The translations under genes were made by a program, and so were the position numbers. The notes under the pieces are model-generated. The model had not been told where the DNA came from. It worked only from the letters and a program-made list of their open reading frames with translations, and ran no database searches. Below, one piece after another: positions 10,028-18,763 of a DNA stretch of 64,000 bases. Position 1 is the first letter of the stretch; each line of letters starts with the position of its first letter. This DNA comes from an uncultured Alphaproteobacteria bacterium (GTDB lineage: Bacteria; Pseudomonadota; Alphaproteobacteria; CAAGCB01; CAG-977), in assembly GCA_934277945.1 (NCBI GenBank), contig CAKQWA010000011.1, forward strand, positions 1-64,000, given 5' to 3'.

Positions 10028-10825
10028 TCACGCGCTTAATCCCGTGCGTGCCAGAAGCGTGCGGATTTCGTTTCGGGCGGCGACGTGCGAAACCGTCAAA
10101 TCAAACCCCGTCCTTTTGCCTGCCCCGTCCAGAACCGTCAGCCCTTTCAGGAACAATTCGCGGTAAATCAGGCGTTCCTTGACGCCGCCCGCCGCCGTGT
10201 ACGCGATTCTTTTGCCCAGCGCTTCGATAAGCGTTTCCAAAAGGCGCGAATTTTTCGTCAGCACGCTCGGCAGACGGTTGCGCACGACGTACCACTGCAT
10301 TTGCGGCTTTTTCAGCGACGCGCGCTTTTGCCGCGCCCGCCAGACCGTCTGCGCGTATGTGCCGGGAGTTTTCACCGTCAGCGTGTTCAAATCCACTTTC
10401 GCCAGCATATCGAAATCCACAAGGCTGTCGTTGACGGGCGTAATCAGCACGTCCGCCCTTGCGTGCGCCGCGAAAGACAGCGCGGACGGCGCGCCCGCCG
10501 TGTCGACGACAATCGCGTCGTAGGTTTCCTGCGCCCGATCCAATTCGTTTTCCAGCGCGGCAATGACGCTCTCGCGTTCTTTTTGCGGCGTGTTTTCGTC
10601 CGAAAAGGCGGAAAAATGCTCCGGCACGGACAGCGACAGACCGCTCGCCTGCGCAAACGCCACGCGATTCTCTATATAATGCGTGAAAGTCCCCTGCCTG
10701 CCGTCCAAATCGACGGAAGCGACTTTTTTGCCCCCGTTCAGCAAAGCAACCGCCAGATGCATGGCAAGCGTCGATTTGCCCGTGCCGCCCTTTTCGTTGC
10801 CGATAACGATGATTTTTCCGCTCAT
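10028..10825 (-). CDS. mipZ: MipZ-type division-plane positioning ATPase
   Basis: This 265-aa ParA/MinD-superfamily ATPase matches MipZ, which in Caulobacter forms a polar gradient with ParB and blocks FtsZ assembly away from midcell. The deviant Walker A GNEKGGTGKST is at residues 9-19. Typical MipZ phrases follow: VASVDLDGRQGT, TPVNDSLVDFDMLAKVD, WYVVRNRL and LIYRELFLKGLTVLD. The family is largely restricted to Alphaproteobacteria, so this gene is a lineage marker. I chose the ATG at 10825 (GGAGGG 6 nt upstream) because the frame open upstream of it has no homologous sequence. It is divergent from the hydrogenase operon. Confidence 0.92.
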   Translation of the reverse strand: MSGKIIVIGNEKGGTGKSTLAMHLAVALLNGGKKVASVDLDGRQGTFTHYIENRVAFAQASGLSLSVPEHFSAFSDENTPQKERESVIAALENELDRAQETYDAIVVDTAGAPSALSFAAHARADVLITPVNDSLVDFDMLAKVDLNTLTVKTPGTYAQTVWRARQKRASLKKPQMQWYVVRNRLPSVLTKNSRLLETLIEALGKRIAYTAAGGVKERLIYRELFLKGLTVLDGAGKRTGFDLTVSHVAARNEIRTLLARTGLSA

Positions 10826-10853
10826 GAAAAGCCCTCCACTTGTGATTTTTTTA

Positions 10854-10882
10854 TTCATAAAATCAAAACGTCTGCCCGGCAA
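10854..10882 (-). promoter_or_regulatory. Promoter of mipZ
   Basis: On the minus strand TTGCCG (10882-10877) and TATGAA (10859-10854) are 17 nt apart, about 30 nt before the mipZ start. Confidence 0.5.
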
Positions 10883-10895
10883 CCCTTTTTTCTGT

Positions 10896-10924
10896 TTGAC
10901 ATAAACGGACGGGTACAATAATAT
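10896..10924 (+). promoter_or_regulatory. Promoter of the hydCBA operon
   Basis: TTGACA (10896-10901), 17 nt and TAATAT (10919-10924) give a near-consensus promoter about 90 nt before the hydC start. It leaves an untranslated leader that contains repeated ATATCGT/ACGATAT elements. Confidence 0.7.
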
Positions 10925-10958
10925 CGTGAAAATTTTTGAGAAATTGTAGAGTCTATAT

Positions 10959-10976
10959 ACGATATCCACGATATCC
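10959..10976 (+). repeat. Tandem 9-bp repeat in the hydrogenase leader
   Basis: ACGATATCC occurs twice head to tail. The inverted form ATATCGT lies at 10921-10927, next to the -10 element. The arrangement resembles a binding site for a regulator of the hydrogenase operon; no known site was recognised. Confidence 0.45.
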
Positions 10977-11013
10977 AAAAATTCCGGAACGGGCTTTATC
11001 AGGAGTACGAAGC

Positions 11014-11520
11014 ATGAGTGAAACTGCACAACGGGGGCTGACGCTTGCCGACAAATTTGAAGAGGTGGGGAAAATCCTCGACCGTCACGGTCGGGATAAG
11101 TCCCGTTTGATCCCGATTTTACAGGAGGTACAGGAAGTTTACCGCTATCTCCCCAAGGAAATCATGAATTACGTTGCCGAACAACTGGACATTCCCGCGG
11201 GCAAGGTGTACGGCGTCGCGACGTTCTACGCGCATTTCGCTTTGGCTCCGAAAGGCAAGTACCTGATCCGCATCTGCGCGGGCACGGCTTGCCATGTGCG
11301 CGGCTCGAATCCGATTCTGGTCGCCGTGCGCGAAAAACTGGGCGTGACGGCGGAAAATCCGACGACGACGGACATGATGTTCACGGTCGAAACCGTGTCG
11401 TGTCTGGGCGCGTGCGGTCTGGCGCCCGTCATGGTTATCAATGAAGAAGTGCACGGTCAGGTCTCGACGCAATCCGCCTTGAAACTGATTGACGACATTC
11501 TTGTTGCGGAGAAAGCGTAA
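11014..11520 (+). CDS. hydC: [FeFe]-hydrogenase NuoE-like subunit (HydC)
   Basis: This 168-aa thioredoxin-like [2Fe-2S] protein is related to NuoE and to HndA/HydC of multimeric NADH- or ferredoxin-linked hydrogenases. The four cluster cysteines are visible as C88, C93, C130 and C134 (CAGTAC and CLGAC). The N-terminal helical domain contains the family phrase LIPILQEVQEVYRYLP. The ATG at 11014 is chosen for AGGAG 8 nt upstream; upstream in-frame codons are not family-like. Its stop overlaps the hydB start by one base (TAATG), so the two are translationally coupled. It passes electrons between the NADH site of HydB and HydA. Confidence 0.93.
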   Translation: MSETAQRGLTLADKFEEVGKILDRHGRDKSRLIPILQEVQEVYRYLPKEIMNYVAEQLDIPAGKVYGVATFYAHFALAPKGKYLIRICAGTACHVRGSNPILVAVREKLGVTAENPTTTDMMFTVETVSCLGACGLAPVMVINEEVHGQVSTQSALKLIDDILVAEKA

Positions 11521-13406
11521 TGACACAAATCAATTTGGAACAAATCGCCGAAGATTTCGGCAAACAATACAAAAGCCTGCAACGCCGCCTGATTATCTGC
11601 GCCGGAACGGGCTGCATCGCGAACGGCTCCTTGAAACTGCACGACGCTTTGATCGAGGAAATCAAAAAGGCGGGCATTGACGTCATCGTCGAACTCAAAG
11701 GCGAAAACAACAAAGGAAAAACGCTTCTTTCGGGCAGCGGCTGTCAGGGATTCTGCCAAAAAGGCCCCCTGCTGTCCATTGAGCCCGACGGCATCCTGTA
11801 CTGCCACGCGCACGCTTCCGACGCGGCGGAAATCGTCGAAAAAACGCTGGTCAAAGGCGAATTGGTCGACCGTCTGCTGTACAAATCGGCGGAGGGCGAA
11901 TCCTGCCGCGGCGCTCAGGAAATCCCGTTCTACAAAAAGCAAAGCCGCAAAGTGCTGGCGGCGTGCGGTCACGTCGATCCGCTGGACATCCGCGAATACA
12001 TCTATCACGACGGATACAAGGGCGCGCGCAAAGCCTACACCGAAATGACCGACGAGGAAGTCTGCAAGGAAGTCATCGACGCGGGGCTGCGCGGACGCGG
12101 CGGCGGCGGATTCCCGACGGGACGCAAATGGGACATCGCCCGCAAAGTCGTTTGCGACAAAAAATACATCGTCTGCAACGCCGACGAAGGCGATCCGGGC
12201 GCGTTTATGGACCGCTCCGTCATGGAAGGCAATCCGCACGCCGTCATCGAAGGCATGATGATCGCCGCGAAAGGCATCGGCGCGGACGAAGGCTACGTTT
12301 ATGTGCGCGCGGAATATCCGCTGGCGGTCAAACGTATGCGCAAAGCCATTGAGGAAGCGTCCGACATGGGCATTTTGGGCGACGACGTGTTCGGTTCGGG
12401 CAGAAAGTTCGTCCTGCACGTCATGGAAGGCGCGGGCGCGTTCGTGTGCGGCGAAGAAACCGCTTTGATGCGCTCCGTCGAAGGCAACCGCGGCATGCCC
12501 AGCCCGAAACCCCCGTTCCCCGCCGTGTCGGGTCTGTGGGGCAAATCCACGACAATCAACAACGTGGAAACGCTGGCTTCCGTCCCGCTGATTTTCCTGA
12601 AAGGCGCGGACGAATACAAATCCGTCGGCACGGCGGGCTCCCCCGGCACAAAAACGTTCGCCGTCACGGGATGCGTCGCCAACACGGGCTTGGTCGAAGT
12701 GCCGTTCGGCACGACGTTGCGCGAAATCATCTTTGAAATCGGCGGCGGCGTCATTGACGGCGAAGGCAACATCGACAACACCGCTTTCAAGGCGGCGCAG
12801 GCGGGCGGCCCCTCCGGCGGCTGTCTGACGGCGGAACATCTGGATCTGCCGATCGACTTCGACACCTTGCGCTCCAAAGACGCGATGGTCGGTTCGGGCG
12901 GCCTGGTCGTCATGAACAAAAACACCTGCATGGTCAACGTGGCGCGCTTCTTTATGCAGTTCACGCAAAGCGAATCCTGCGGGAAATGCACCCCCTGCCG
13001 CGAGGGAACGAAACAAATGCTCGCCCTGCTGGACGACATTTGCGAGGGTCGCGGCACGATGGAAACGCTGGAATTGCTGGAAGAAACGGCGAAGACCGTC
13101 CAAAAAGCCTCTTTGTGCGGCTTGGGCAAGACGGCGCCGAACCCCGTGCTTTCAACGCTCCGCTACTTCCGCGACGAATATGTGGCTCACGTTCAAAACA
13201 AGTGCTGCCCCGCGGGTCAGTGCAAGGCGTTGAGCAAGCCGCATATCGATCACGACAAGTGCAAAGGCTGCACGGCGTGCGCCAGAAAATGCCCTGTCGG
13301 AGCGATTTCGGGAACGGTGAAAAATCCCCATTCCATCGACCAAATGAAATGCATCGGTTGCGGCGCGTGCGTGGTGACCTGCAAATTCGGCGCAATTTCT
13401 CGGTAA
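11520..13406 (+). CDS. hydB: [FeFe]-hydrogenase NuoF-like diaphorase subunit (HydB)
   Basis: The 628-aa NADH-binding flavoprotein subunit has domains in this order: an N-terminal thioredoxin-like [2Fe-2S] domain (C27, C32, C75, C79), the FMN/NADH module with GRGGGGFPTG at 192-201, an SLBB-like stretch, a NuoF-type [4Fe-4S] site (C487, C490, C493, C533), and a C-terminal double ferredoxin domain (C581-C591 and C611-C621). This order is that of HydB/HndC in bifurcating or NAD-linked hydrogenases, longer than respiratory NuoF. It oxidises NADH or reduces NAD+ and wires electrons to HydA. Whether the complex bifurcates with ferredoxin cannot be read from the sequence alone. Confidence 0.94.
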   Translation: MTQINLEQIAEDFGKQYKSLQRRLIICAGTGCIANGSLKLHDALIEEIKKAGIDVIVELKGENNKGKTLLSGSGCQGFCQKGPLLSIEPDGILYCHAHASDAAEIVEKTLVKGELVDRLLYKSAEGESCRGAQEIPFYKKQSRKVLAACGHVDPLDIREYIYHDGYKGARKAYTEMTDEEVCKEVIDAGLRGRGGGGFPTGRKWDIARKVVCDKKYIVCNADEGDPGAFMDRSVMEGNPHAVIEGMMIAAKGIGADEGYVYVRAEYPLAVKRMRKAIEEASDMGILGDDVFGSGRKFVLHVMEGAGAFVCGEETALMRSVEGNRGMPSPKPPFPAVSGLWGKSTTINNVETLASVPLIFLKGADEYKSVGTAGSPGTKTFAVTGCVANTGLVEVPFGTTLREIIFEIGGGVIDGEGNIDNTAFKAAQAGGPSGGCLTAEHLDLPIDFDTLRSKDAMVGSGGLVVMNKNTCMVNVARFFMQFTQSESCGKCTPCREGTKQMLALLDDICEGRGTMETLELLEETAKTVQKASLCGLGKTAPNPVLSTLRYFRDEYVAHVQNKCCPAGQCKALSKPHIDHDKCKGCTACARKCPVGAISGTVKNPHSIDQMKCIGCGACVVTCKFGAISR

Positions 13407-13420
13407 AAAGGTGTGATATC

Positions 13421-15184
13421 ATGACTGAACAGAAAAAAACGATGGTCATCGACGGCAAAGAAGTCGAATTTACCAATGAACGCAATATCTTGGAGGTGTG
13501 CCGCAGGGAAGGGATCGATATTCCGACGTTCTGCTACCAGCCAGAATTGAGCATCTTCGGCGCGTGCCGCATGTGCTTGGTCGAAGTCGAGGGGCGCGGC
13601 ATCAACTCGTCGTGCTCGATGCCGCCCGAAAACGGGTTGAGAATCAAAACAAACACGGCGGAAATCCGCAAACTGCGCCGCACGACCATGGAACTGCTGC
13701 TGGCGTCGCATCCGCAGGACTGCCTGAAATGCGGCAAATCCACGACCTGCAAACTGCAGGCTCTGGCGCGCAAGGTCGGCGTGAAAAACATCCGCTATAA
13801 GATGAAAGCGAAAGACATTCCCGTCGATCATTCGTCCTATTCGCTGGTGCGCGATCCCGCGAAATGCATCCTGTGCGGCAACTGCGTGCGCGCCTGCTCC
13901 GAAATCCAGGGCGTCGGCGCAATCAACTTCGCCAACCGCGGCTCGAACAGCATCGTCACGACGGCGTTCGGCATCGATATGGACAAATCCGAATGCGTGA
14001 ACTGCGGACAATGCGCGGCGGTTTGCCCGACGGGCGCCCTGCAAATCCGCTCCGAAGTCGAAAACGTCATGTGCGACGTCAGCAATCCCGACAAAATCAC
14101 CGTCGTCCAGATTGCTCCCGCCGTGCGCGTCGCCATCGGCGAAGAATTCGGTTTGCCCGCCGGCGTCGATGCGACGAAGAAAATCGTCACGGCTTTGAAG
14201 AAAATCGGCGTCGATTACGTTTACGACACCTGCTTCACCGCCGACATGACGATTGTCGAAGAAGCGACGGAATTCGTCGGACGCCTGCAAAACGGCGGCA
14301 AATTCCCGATGTTTACGTCCTGCTGCCCCGCGTGGATCAAATACGCGGAAACGTTCTATCCGGAACTGCTGGAAAACATCAGTTCCTGCCGCTCGCCGCA
14401 AGGAATGTTCGGTTCGATCGTCCGCGCCGCGATGCCCGACGTAACCGGCAAGGAAAACAAAGACATCGTTTCCGTGTCGATCATGCCCTGCACGGCGAAG
14501 AAATTTGAAGCGCGCAGAGAACAGTTCAAGCACGACGGCAAGTACGAAATCGATCACGTTCTGACAACGCAGGAACTGGCGGATTTGATTCGCTCGTCGG
14601 GTTTGGATCTGGCGGAACTGGACGACACGGAATTGGATATGCCGTTCGGCATGTACACGGGCGGCGGCGTCATTTTCGGCGCGACGGGCGGCGTGATGGA
14701 AGCGGTGTTGCGCTACGCGGCGGAAAAAGTCGGCGGCATTAAGGACGCGGTTGACTTTGAAAACGTCCGCGGCGAAGACGGCATCCGCGTCGCCGAAGTC
14801 GAACTGACGGGCAAAAAGTTCAAAATGGCGGTCGTTCACGGCTTGGCGAACGCGAAAAAAGTCTGCGATTCCGTCAAAGCCGGCACTTGCGATTACGACT
14901 TGATCGAAGTAATGGCGTGCCCGATGGGCTGCGTCGGCGGCGCGGGTCAGCCCGTGTCCGAAGGTCGCGGCAAAAAACAGGCGCGCACGAAAGGTCTGTT
15001 CGCGGCGGACAAAGCGTGCGACAAGCGCAAATCGCAGGAAAACACGGCGGTTTACGATTGCTACGCGAAATACGTCGGCGGCGAACCCGCGTCGCATCAG
15101 GCGCACGAAATGCTGCACACGACGTACGCGCCCCGCGAAAAACTGACGGGCATGGAACACCGCTTGGTGCCCGAAGGCAAGTAA
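13421..15184 (+). CDS. hydA: [FeFe]-hydrogenase catalytic subunit (HydA)
   Basis: The 587-aa catalytic subunit produces or oxidises H2. An N-terminal [2Fe-2S] domain has C38, C49, C52 and C65. A His-Cys3 [4Fe-4S] site follows (H97, C101, C104, C110), then two ferredoxin clusters (C149-C159, C192-C202) and the H-cluster domain. H-cluster motifs are TSCCPAW (C301 proton relay, C302 ligand), MPCTAKKFE (C357) and ACPMGC (C500, C504); all ligands are present. The third motif reads PMGCVGGAGQP where most relatives have PGGCxxGGGQP. The ATG at 13421 has AAGGTG 7 nt upstream and follows hydB by 14 nt. A strong terminator follows. Assembly needs HydE, HydF and HydG; only hydE (33.0-34.1 kb) is in the window. 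Confidence 0.96.
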   Translation: MTEQKKTMVIDGKEVEFTNERNILEVCRREGIDIPTFCYQPELSIFGACRMCLVEVEGRGINSSCSMPPENGLRIKTNTAEIRKLRRTTMELLLASHPQDCLKCGKSTTCKLQALARKVGVKNIRYKMKAKDIPVDHSSYSLVRDPAKCILCGNCVRACSEIQGVGAINFANRGSNSIVTTAFGIDMDKSECVNCGQCAAVCPTGALQIRSEVENVMCDVSNPDKITVVQIAPAVRVAIGEEFGLPAGVDATKKIVTALKKIGVDYVYDTCFTADMTIVEEATEFVGRLQNGGKFPMFTSCCPAWIKYAETFYPELLENISSCRSPQGMFGSIVRAAMPDVTGKENKDIVSVSIMPCTAKKFEARREQFKHDGKYEIDHVLTTQELADLIRSSGLDLAELDDTELDMPFGMYTGGGVIFGATGGVMEAVLRYAAEKVGGIKDAVDFENVRGEDGIRVAEVELTGKKFKMAVVHGLANAKKVCDSVKAGTCDYDLIEVMACPMGCVGGAGQPVSEGRGKKQARTKGLFAADKACDKRKSQENTAVYDCYAKYVGGEPASHQAHEMLHTTYAPREKLTGMEHRLVPEGK

Positions 15185-15198
15185 TCAAAACAACGTCA

Positions 15199-15225
15199 AA
15201 AGCCCTCGAAATTCGAGGGCTTTTT
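15199..15225 (+). terminator. Terminator of the hydCBA operon
   Basis: The inverted repeat AAAGCCCTCGAA/TTCGAGGGCTTT ends in five T residues, 15 nt after the hydA stop. It may also work on the minus strand for the convergent dipeptidase gene (four T residues). Confidence 0.85.
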
Positions 15226-15276
15226 CGTATTCCGCGCCAAAGAAAAACAGCGCGCAAACGGCGGATTTTCGGCGGT

Positions 15277-15915
15277 TTATCCGTCGTCGGCGGGCGTAAA
15301 CACGCATTGCCCGTCCAGCACTTTGAACTGCACAAGCGGGTATTCTTTGGCGTGCGGCAGATCGAAATGCCACCATTCGCTTGCAAACCGTTCAAATCCA
15401 GCGGATTCCATCAAATCGCACAATTTTTGACGGTTTTCGTTTTCGCGCGCGTTTCCGGACGTGTACGCGTACGCCGCCTTTTTCAAATTTTCGCGGTAGC
15501 CGTCCAAAACGCCGCAATGCACTTCGTCGGCAAAGCGCGGCAGATAAGCGTCGACTTTTGTCGGGAAATCCAGTTCTTCGCCGTCTTCACGGCACAAGCA
15601 CACGTCCAGTGCCGCCGCGTGACAATGCGACGACAAAAACGCGCTGTCCGCATACAATCCCTTGACGGGCATGGCGTTCATCATCAGCGTGTGCGACAAC
15701 GGCGGGCGATACCCGTCGAACACCTTTAATTTCAGATGCTCCGCGCGCAGTTTCGGACGCAGGTTTTCCAGATTCTCCGCCGCTTCGGGACGGATGAAGC
15801 ACCTGTTCCCCAAGCCGATTTGCCCGTACGCGTCAATGCCCGACATATTCGCCGGCTTGGCGTACATCATGTCGACAATAAAATCGGCGTCGCTTTTGAT
15901 TTCGACCAATTTCAT
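15277..15915 (-). CDS. D-alanyl-D-alanine dipeptidase (M15D, VanX/DdpX family)
   Basis: This 212-aa protein matches the zinc dipeptidases that cleave D-Ala-D-Ala. The metal-site motifs are SSHCHAAALDV (the SxHxxGxAxD site, with the usual Gly replaced by Ala) and EWWHFD near the C-terminus. An arginine in DGYRPP matches the family transition-state Arg region. No signal peptide is visible, so it probably acts in the cytoplasm on recycled peptidoglycan dipeptide rather than in vancomycin resistance; no van ligase or regulator is nearby. The ATG at 15915 lies 14 nt after lepA, with a G-rich weak ribosome binding site, so it probably belongs to the lepA transcript. Confidence 0.85.
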   Translation of the reverse strand: MKLVEIKSDADFIVDMMYAKPANMSGIDAYGQIGLGNRCFIRPEAAENLENLRPKLRAEHLKLKVFDGYRPPLSHTLMMNAMPVKGLYADSAFLSSHCHAAALDVCLCREDGEELDFPTKVDAYLPRFADEVHCGVLDGYRENLKKAAYAYTSGNARENENRQKLCDLMESAGFERFASEWWHFDLPHAKEYPLVQFKVLDGQCVFTPADDG

Positions 15916-15929
15916 CGCCCCGCCCCCTG

Positions 15930-17732
15930 TCAATCGTCGCCGATGCGCAAAGCGGAAATGAACGCGGATTGCGGAATTTCGACCTTTCCGAACTGCCGCA
16001 TACGCTTTTTGCCTTCTTTTTGCTTTTCCAAAAGTTTGCGCTTGCGGGTGATGTCGCCGCCGTAGCATTTCGACGTCACGTCCTTGCGGAAAGCGGCGAT
16101 GTCTTCGCGCGCGATGATTTTTCCGCCGATCGCCGCCTGAATGGGAATCTTGAACTGGTGGCGGGGGATTAAATCTTTCAAGCGTTCGCAAATCTGCCGT
16201 CCGCGCCGCTCCGACTGGCTTCTGTGCGCCAAAAACGACAAGGCGTCGACCGTTTCGCCGTTGACCAGAATGGCGACTTTGACCAAATCGCCGACCTGAT
16301 GCCCGATGACTTCGTAATCAAAACTCGCGTAGCCGCTTGTAATGGATTTCAGACGGTCGTAAAAATCGAAAACGATTTCGTTCAGCGGCAGTTCGTACAC
16401 CAGCATCGCGCGATTGCCGACGTAAGTCAGGTCTTTCTGCACGCCGCGGCGTTCCGTGCATAATTGAAGCACCGCGCCCAGATATTCGTCCGGCACCAGA
16501 ATGGAGGCTTTGACCCACGGCTCCTCGATGGACGCGATGCGCGCGACGTCGGGGAAATCGGCGGGGTTGTGCAATTCCAAATCTTCGCCGTTCGTCAGGT
16601 GGATTTTGTACACGACGCTCGGCGCGGTGGTAATCAAATCCAGATTGAATTCGCGTTCCAGCCGCTCCTCGATGATTTCCATGTGCAGCAGTCCCAAGAA
16701 CCCGCACCGGAAGCCCTGCCCCAGCGCCGCCGATTTTTCGGGCATGAACTGGAAACTGGCGTCGTTCAACTGCAATTTCGCCAAAGCGTCGCGCAACGCG
16801 TCGTAATAACTGGAATCCAGCGGGAACATCGAGCAGAAAACGACGGGAACGCTGGGTTTGAATCCGGGGAGAGCCTCGCTCGCGGGGCGTTTGTCGTCGG
16901 TGATCGTATCGCCGACTTTCGTGTCGCCGACGGTTTTAATGCCCGCCGTGATAAAGCCGAGTTCGCCCGCGCTCAACTCCGGCACATCGGTCATTTTCGG
17001 CGTGAAAATGCCGACGCGTTCGACGTCGTGCACGGTGTTGTTCGCCATCATGCGAATTTTCATGCCTTTTTTCAAAACGCCGTCTTTGACGCGCACCAAA
17101 ATAATGACGCCCAGATAGGAATCGTACCAAGAATCGACCAGCATCGCTTTCAAGGGCGCGTCTCGGTCGCCCTTCGGCGCGGGCAGATACTTGACAATGC
17201 TTTCCAGCACTTCATGGATGCCCAATCCCGTCTTGGCGGACGTTTCAACCGCGTTCGCCGTGTCGATGCCGATGACTTCCTCGATTTGCTCCTTGACTTC
17301 CTGCGGATGCGCGGCGGGCAAATCGACCTTGTTGACGACGGGGACGATTTCGTGGTCGCAATCCAGCGCCTTGTACACGTTCGCCAAAGTCTGCGCCTCC
17401 ACGCCCTGCGTCGAATCGACGACCAGCAGGGACCCTTCGCACGCGGCGAGAGAACGGCTGACCTCATACGTAAAGTCGACGTGCCCCGGCGTGTCGATCA
17501 GGTTCAGCTGATACGTTTGTCCGTCGTCGGCTTTGTAATTCAGGCGCACGGTCTGCGCTTTAATCGTAATGCCGCGTTCGCGCTCCAAATCCATTGAATC
17601 GAGCACCTGATTTTTCATTTCGCGCTCGGTCAGCCCGCCGCACGTTTGAATCAAGCGATCCGCCAGCGTCGATTTGCCGTGATCGATGTGCGCGACAATG
17701 GAAAAATTGCGAATGTGCGATAAATCAGTCAT
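15930..17732 (-). CDS. lepA: Elongation factor 4 (back-translocating GTPase LepA)
   Basis: The 600-aa translational GTPase has the G1 motif AHIDHGKST, G3 DTPGHVDF and G4 NKVDLP, and the LepA-specific C-terminal domain ending SQSERRGRQICERLKDLIPRHQFKIPIQ and KCYGGDITRKRKLLEKQKEGKKRM. LepA acts on ribosomes, affecting initiation or back-translocation. The ATG at 17732 has GGGAG 5 nt upstream and starts the canonical MTDLSHIRNFSIVAHIDHGK. A 140-nt AT-rich spacer separates it from the divergent marC-like gene. Confidence 0.96.
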   Translation of the reverse strand: MTDLSHIRNFSIVAHIDHGKSTLADRLIQTCGGLTEREMKNQVLDSMDLERERGITIKAQTVRLNYKADDGQTYQLNLIDTPGHVDFTYEVSRSLAACEGSLLVVDSTQGVEAQTLANVYKALDCDHEIVPVVNKVDLPAAHPQEVKEQIEEVIGIDTANAVETSAKTGLGIHEVLESIVKYLPAPKGDRDAPLKAMLVDSWYDSYLGVIILVRVKDGVLKKGMKIRMMANNTVHDVERVGIFTPKMTDVPELSAGELGFITAGIKTVGDTKVGDTITDDKRPASEALPGFKPSVPVVFCSMFPLDSSYYDALRDALAKLQLNDASFQFMPEKSAALGQGFRCGFLGLLHMEIIEERLEREFNLDLITTAPSVVYKIHLTNGEDLELHNPADFPDVARIASIEEPWVKASILVPDEYLGAVLQLCTERRGVQKDLTYVGNRAMLVYELPLNEIVFDFYDRLKSITSGYASFDYEVIGHQVGDLVKVAILVNGETVDALSFLAHRSQSERRGRQICERLKDLIPRHQFKIPIQAAIGGKIIAREDIAAFRKDVTSKCYGGDITRKRKLLEKQKEGKKRMRQFGKVEIPQSAFISALRIGDD

Positions 17733-17873
17733 GACCGCTCCCTTTTTTCTTACCGGATAGGATAAAAACATATTTTATAAAAAAATGAAAATGAAAAATA
17801 AAAGATTTCCCTTTTGCAAAACGGGTGTGCTATATATTTTATAAATAATTTTTTGTTTTTAAAGGTTTATGTG

Positions 17874-18494
17874 ATGTTGAGCATTCTTTTGCCCGCTATA
17901 ACGGTGCTGTTCGTGACGATGGACCCCATCGGCAATATGCCCGTTTTCATGAGTTTGACGAACAGCCCGCGTCCCGATTACGCGAAAGCGATGGCGCGCC
18001 GTTCGGTTTTAATCGGCGGAACGGTTCTGCTGTTTTTCGCCTTTGCCGGAGAAACTTTCCTGCGCCTGCTGGGAATCTCCCTGCCCGCGTTCCGCATCGC
18101 CGGCGGCGTCATGCTGTTTGTCGTGGCTTTGCAAATGGTTTTCGGCGGCGAGGAAAAGCAGAAAATGGATGACGAGGAAACGGCGTTTCAAAACGATGTG
18201 TCCGTCTTTCCGCTCGCCGTGCCGCTGATTGCGGGACCGGGAACGATTACGTCCATCATCCTGCTGATGAATCAGGCTAAAACGGAATCCCTGTCGTCGC
18301 AGATTTGCGTTGTCGCCGCCATGACCGTGGTGCTGCTGATAACGTTTTTCGCATTCCGCCTGTCAACGCTGTGCGCGCGCATCATGGGACAGACGATCAA
18401 TCAGGTCATCACCAGAATCTTGGGGCTGATTTTGGCGGCAATGGCGGCGCAGTTCGTCGTTGACGGAATCAACGGCGTCATGTCGGCGGTATAA
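17874..18494 (+). CDS. MarC/UPF0056 family integral membrane protein
   Basis: The 206-aa protein has about six hydrophobic segments and family phrases such as FVTMDPIGNMPVF near the N-terminus, AGGVMLF in the middle and PLIAGPGTITSIILL after it. The MarC family consists of inner-membrane proteins of unknown transport role; the old antibiotic-resistance link is not supported in general. The ATG at 17874 has AAAGGT 7 nt upstream. An upstream in-frame start at 17814 would add residues unlike the family. It is monocistronic, followed by tRNA-Gln. Confidence 0.88.
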   Translation: MLSILLPAITVLFVTMDPIGNMPVFMSLTNSPRPDYAKAMARRSVLIGGTVLLFFAFAGETFLRLLGISLPAFRIAGGVMLFVVALQMVFGGEEKQKMDDEETAFQNDVSVFPLAVPLIAGPGTITSIILLMNQAKTESLSSQICVVAAMTVVLLITFFAFRLSTLCARIMGQTINQVITRILGLILAAMAAQFVVDGINGVMSAV

Positions 18495-18519
18495 AATTTC
18501 AAACCGCCCACAAAAAGAC

Positions 18520-18548
18520 TTGACGAACCCGCGCAAGTGCATTATTAG
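18520..18548 (+). promoter_or_regulatory. Promoter of tRNA-Gln
   Basis: TTGACG (18520-18525), 17 nt and TATTAG (18543-18548) lie 12 nt before the tRNA 5' end. Confidence 0.7.
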
Positions 18549-18560
18549 TTAAGCGTTTAT

Positions 18561-18635
18561 TGGGATGTAGCCAAGCGGTAAGGCAACGGACTTTGACTCC
18601 GTCATTCGCTGGTTCGAGTCCAGCCATCCCAACCA
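18561..18635 (+). tRNA. tRNA-Gln (UUG)
   Basis: The acceptor arms TGGGATG/CATCCCA pair, the anticodon loop CTTTGAC carries TTG, and the T arm has GGTTCGAGTCC. CCA is encoded (18633-18635). The length is 75 nt. Confidence 0.95.
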
Positions 18636-18640
18636 CTTGA

Positions 18641-18666
18641 AAGCCGCTCGGTTGGGCGGCTTTTTT
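18641..18666 (+). terminator. Terminator after tRNA-Gln
   Basis: The stem AAGCCGC/GCGGCTT has an 8-nt loop and a run of T residues, beginning 6 nt after the tRNA. Confidence 0.85.
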
Positions 18667-18763
18667 GTATGAAAAAATCAAGCGTTTTTCGGCGTGCGAA
18701 AGCAAAACGCGTCCGCAAGGAAAAAGCGTGAAAAATACGGCTCGCGAAGGCAAGTCCGCCGCC

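Noticed and set aside
11457..13103. A 548-codon minus-strand frame over hydB
   Set aside because: It is the antisense shadow of a clear NuoF-like gene, is rich in Arg/Phe/His, has no ribosome binding site and matches no family. The same applies to the long antisense frames over hydA (13250-15160), aspS (26782-28581) and pepN (39386-41683).
15277..15915. Vancomycin resistance (vanX) reading of the M15D dipeptidase
   Set aside because: No vanA/vanH ligase or two-component regulator is present, and Gram-negative DdpX-type dipeptidases do general D-Ala-D-Ala recycling.
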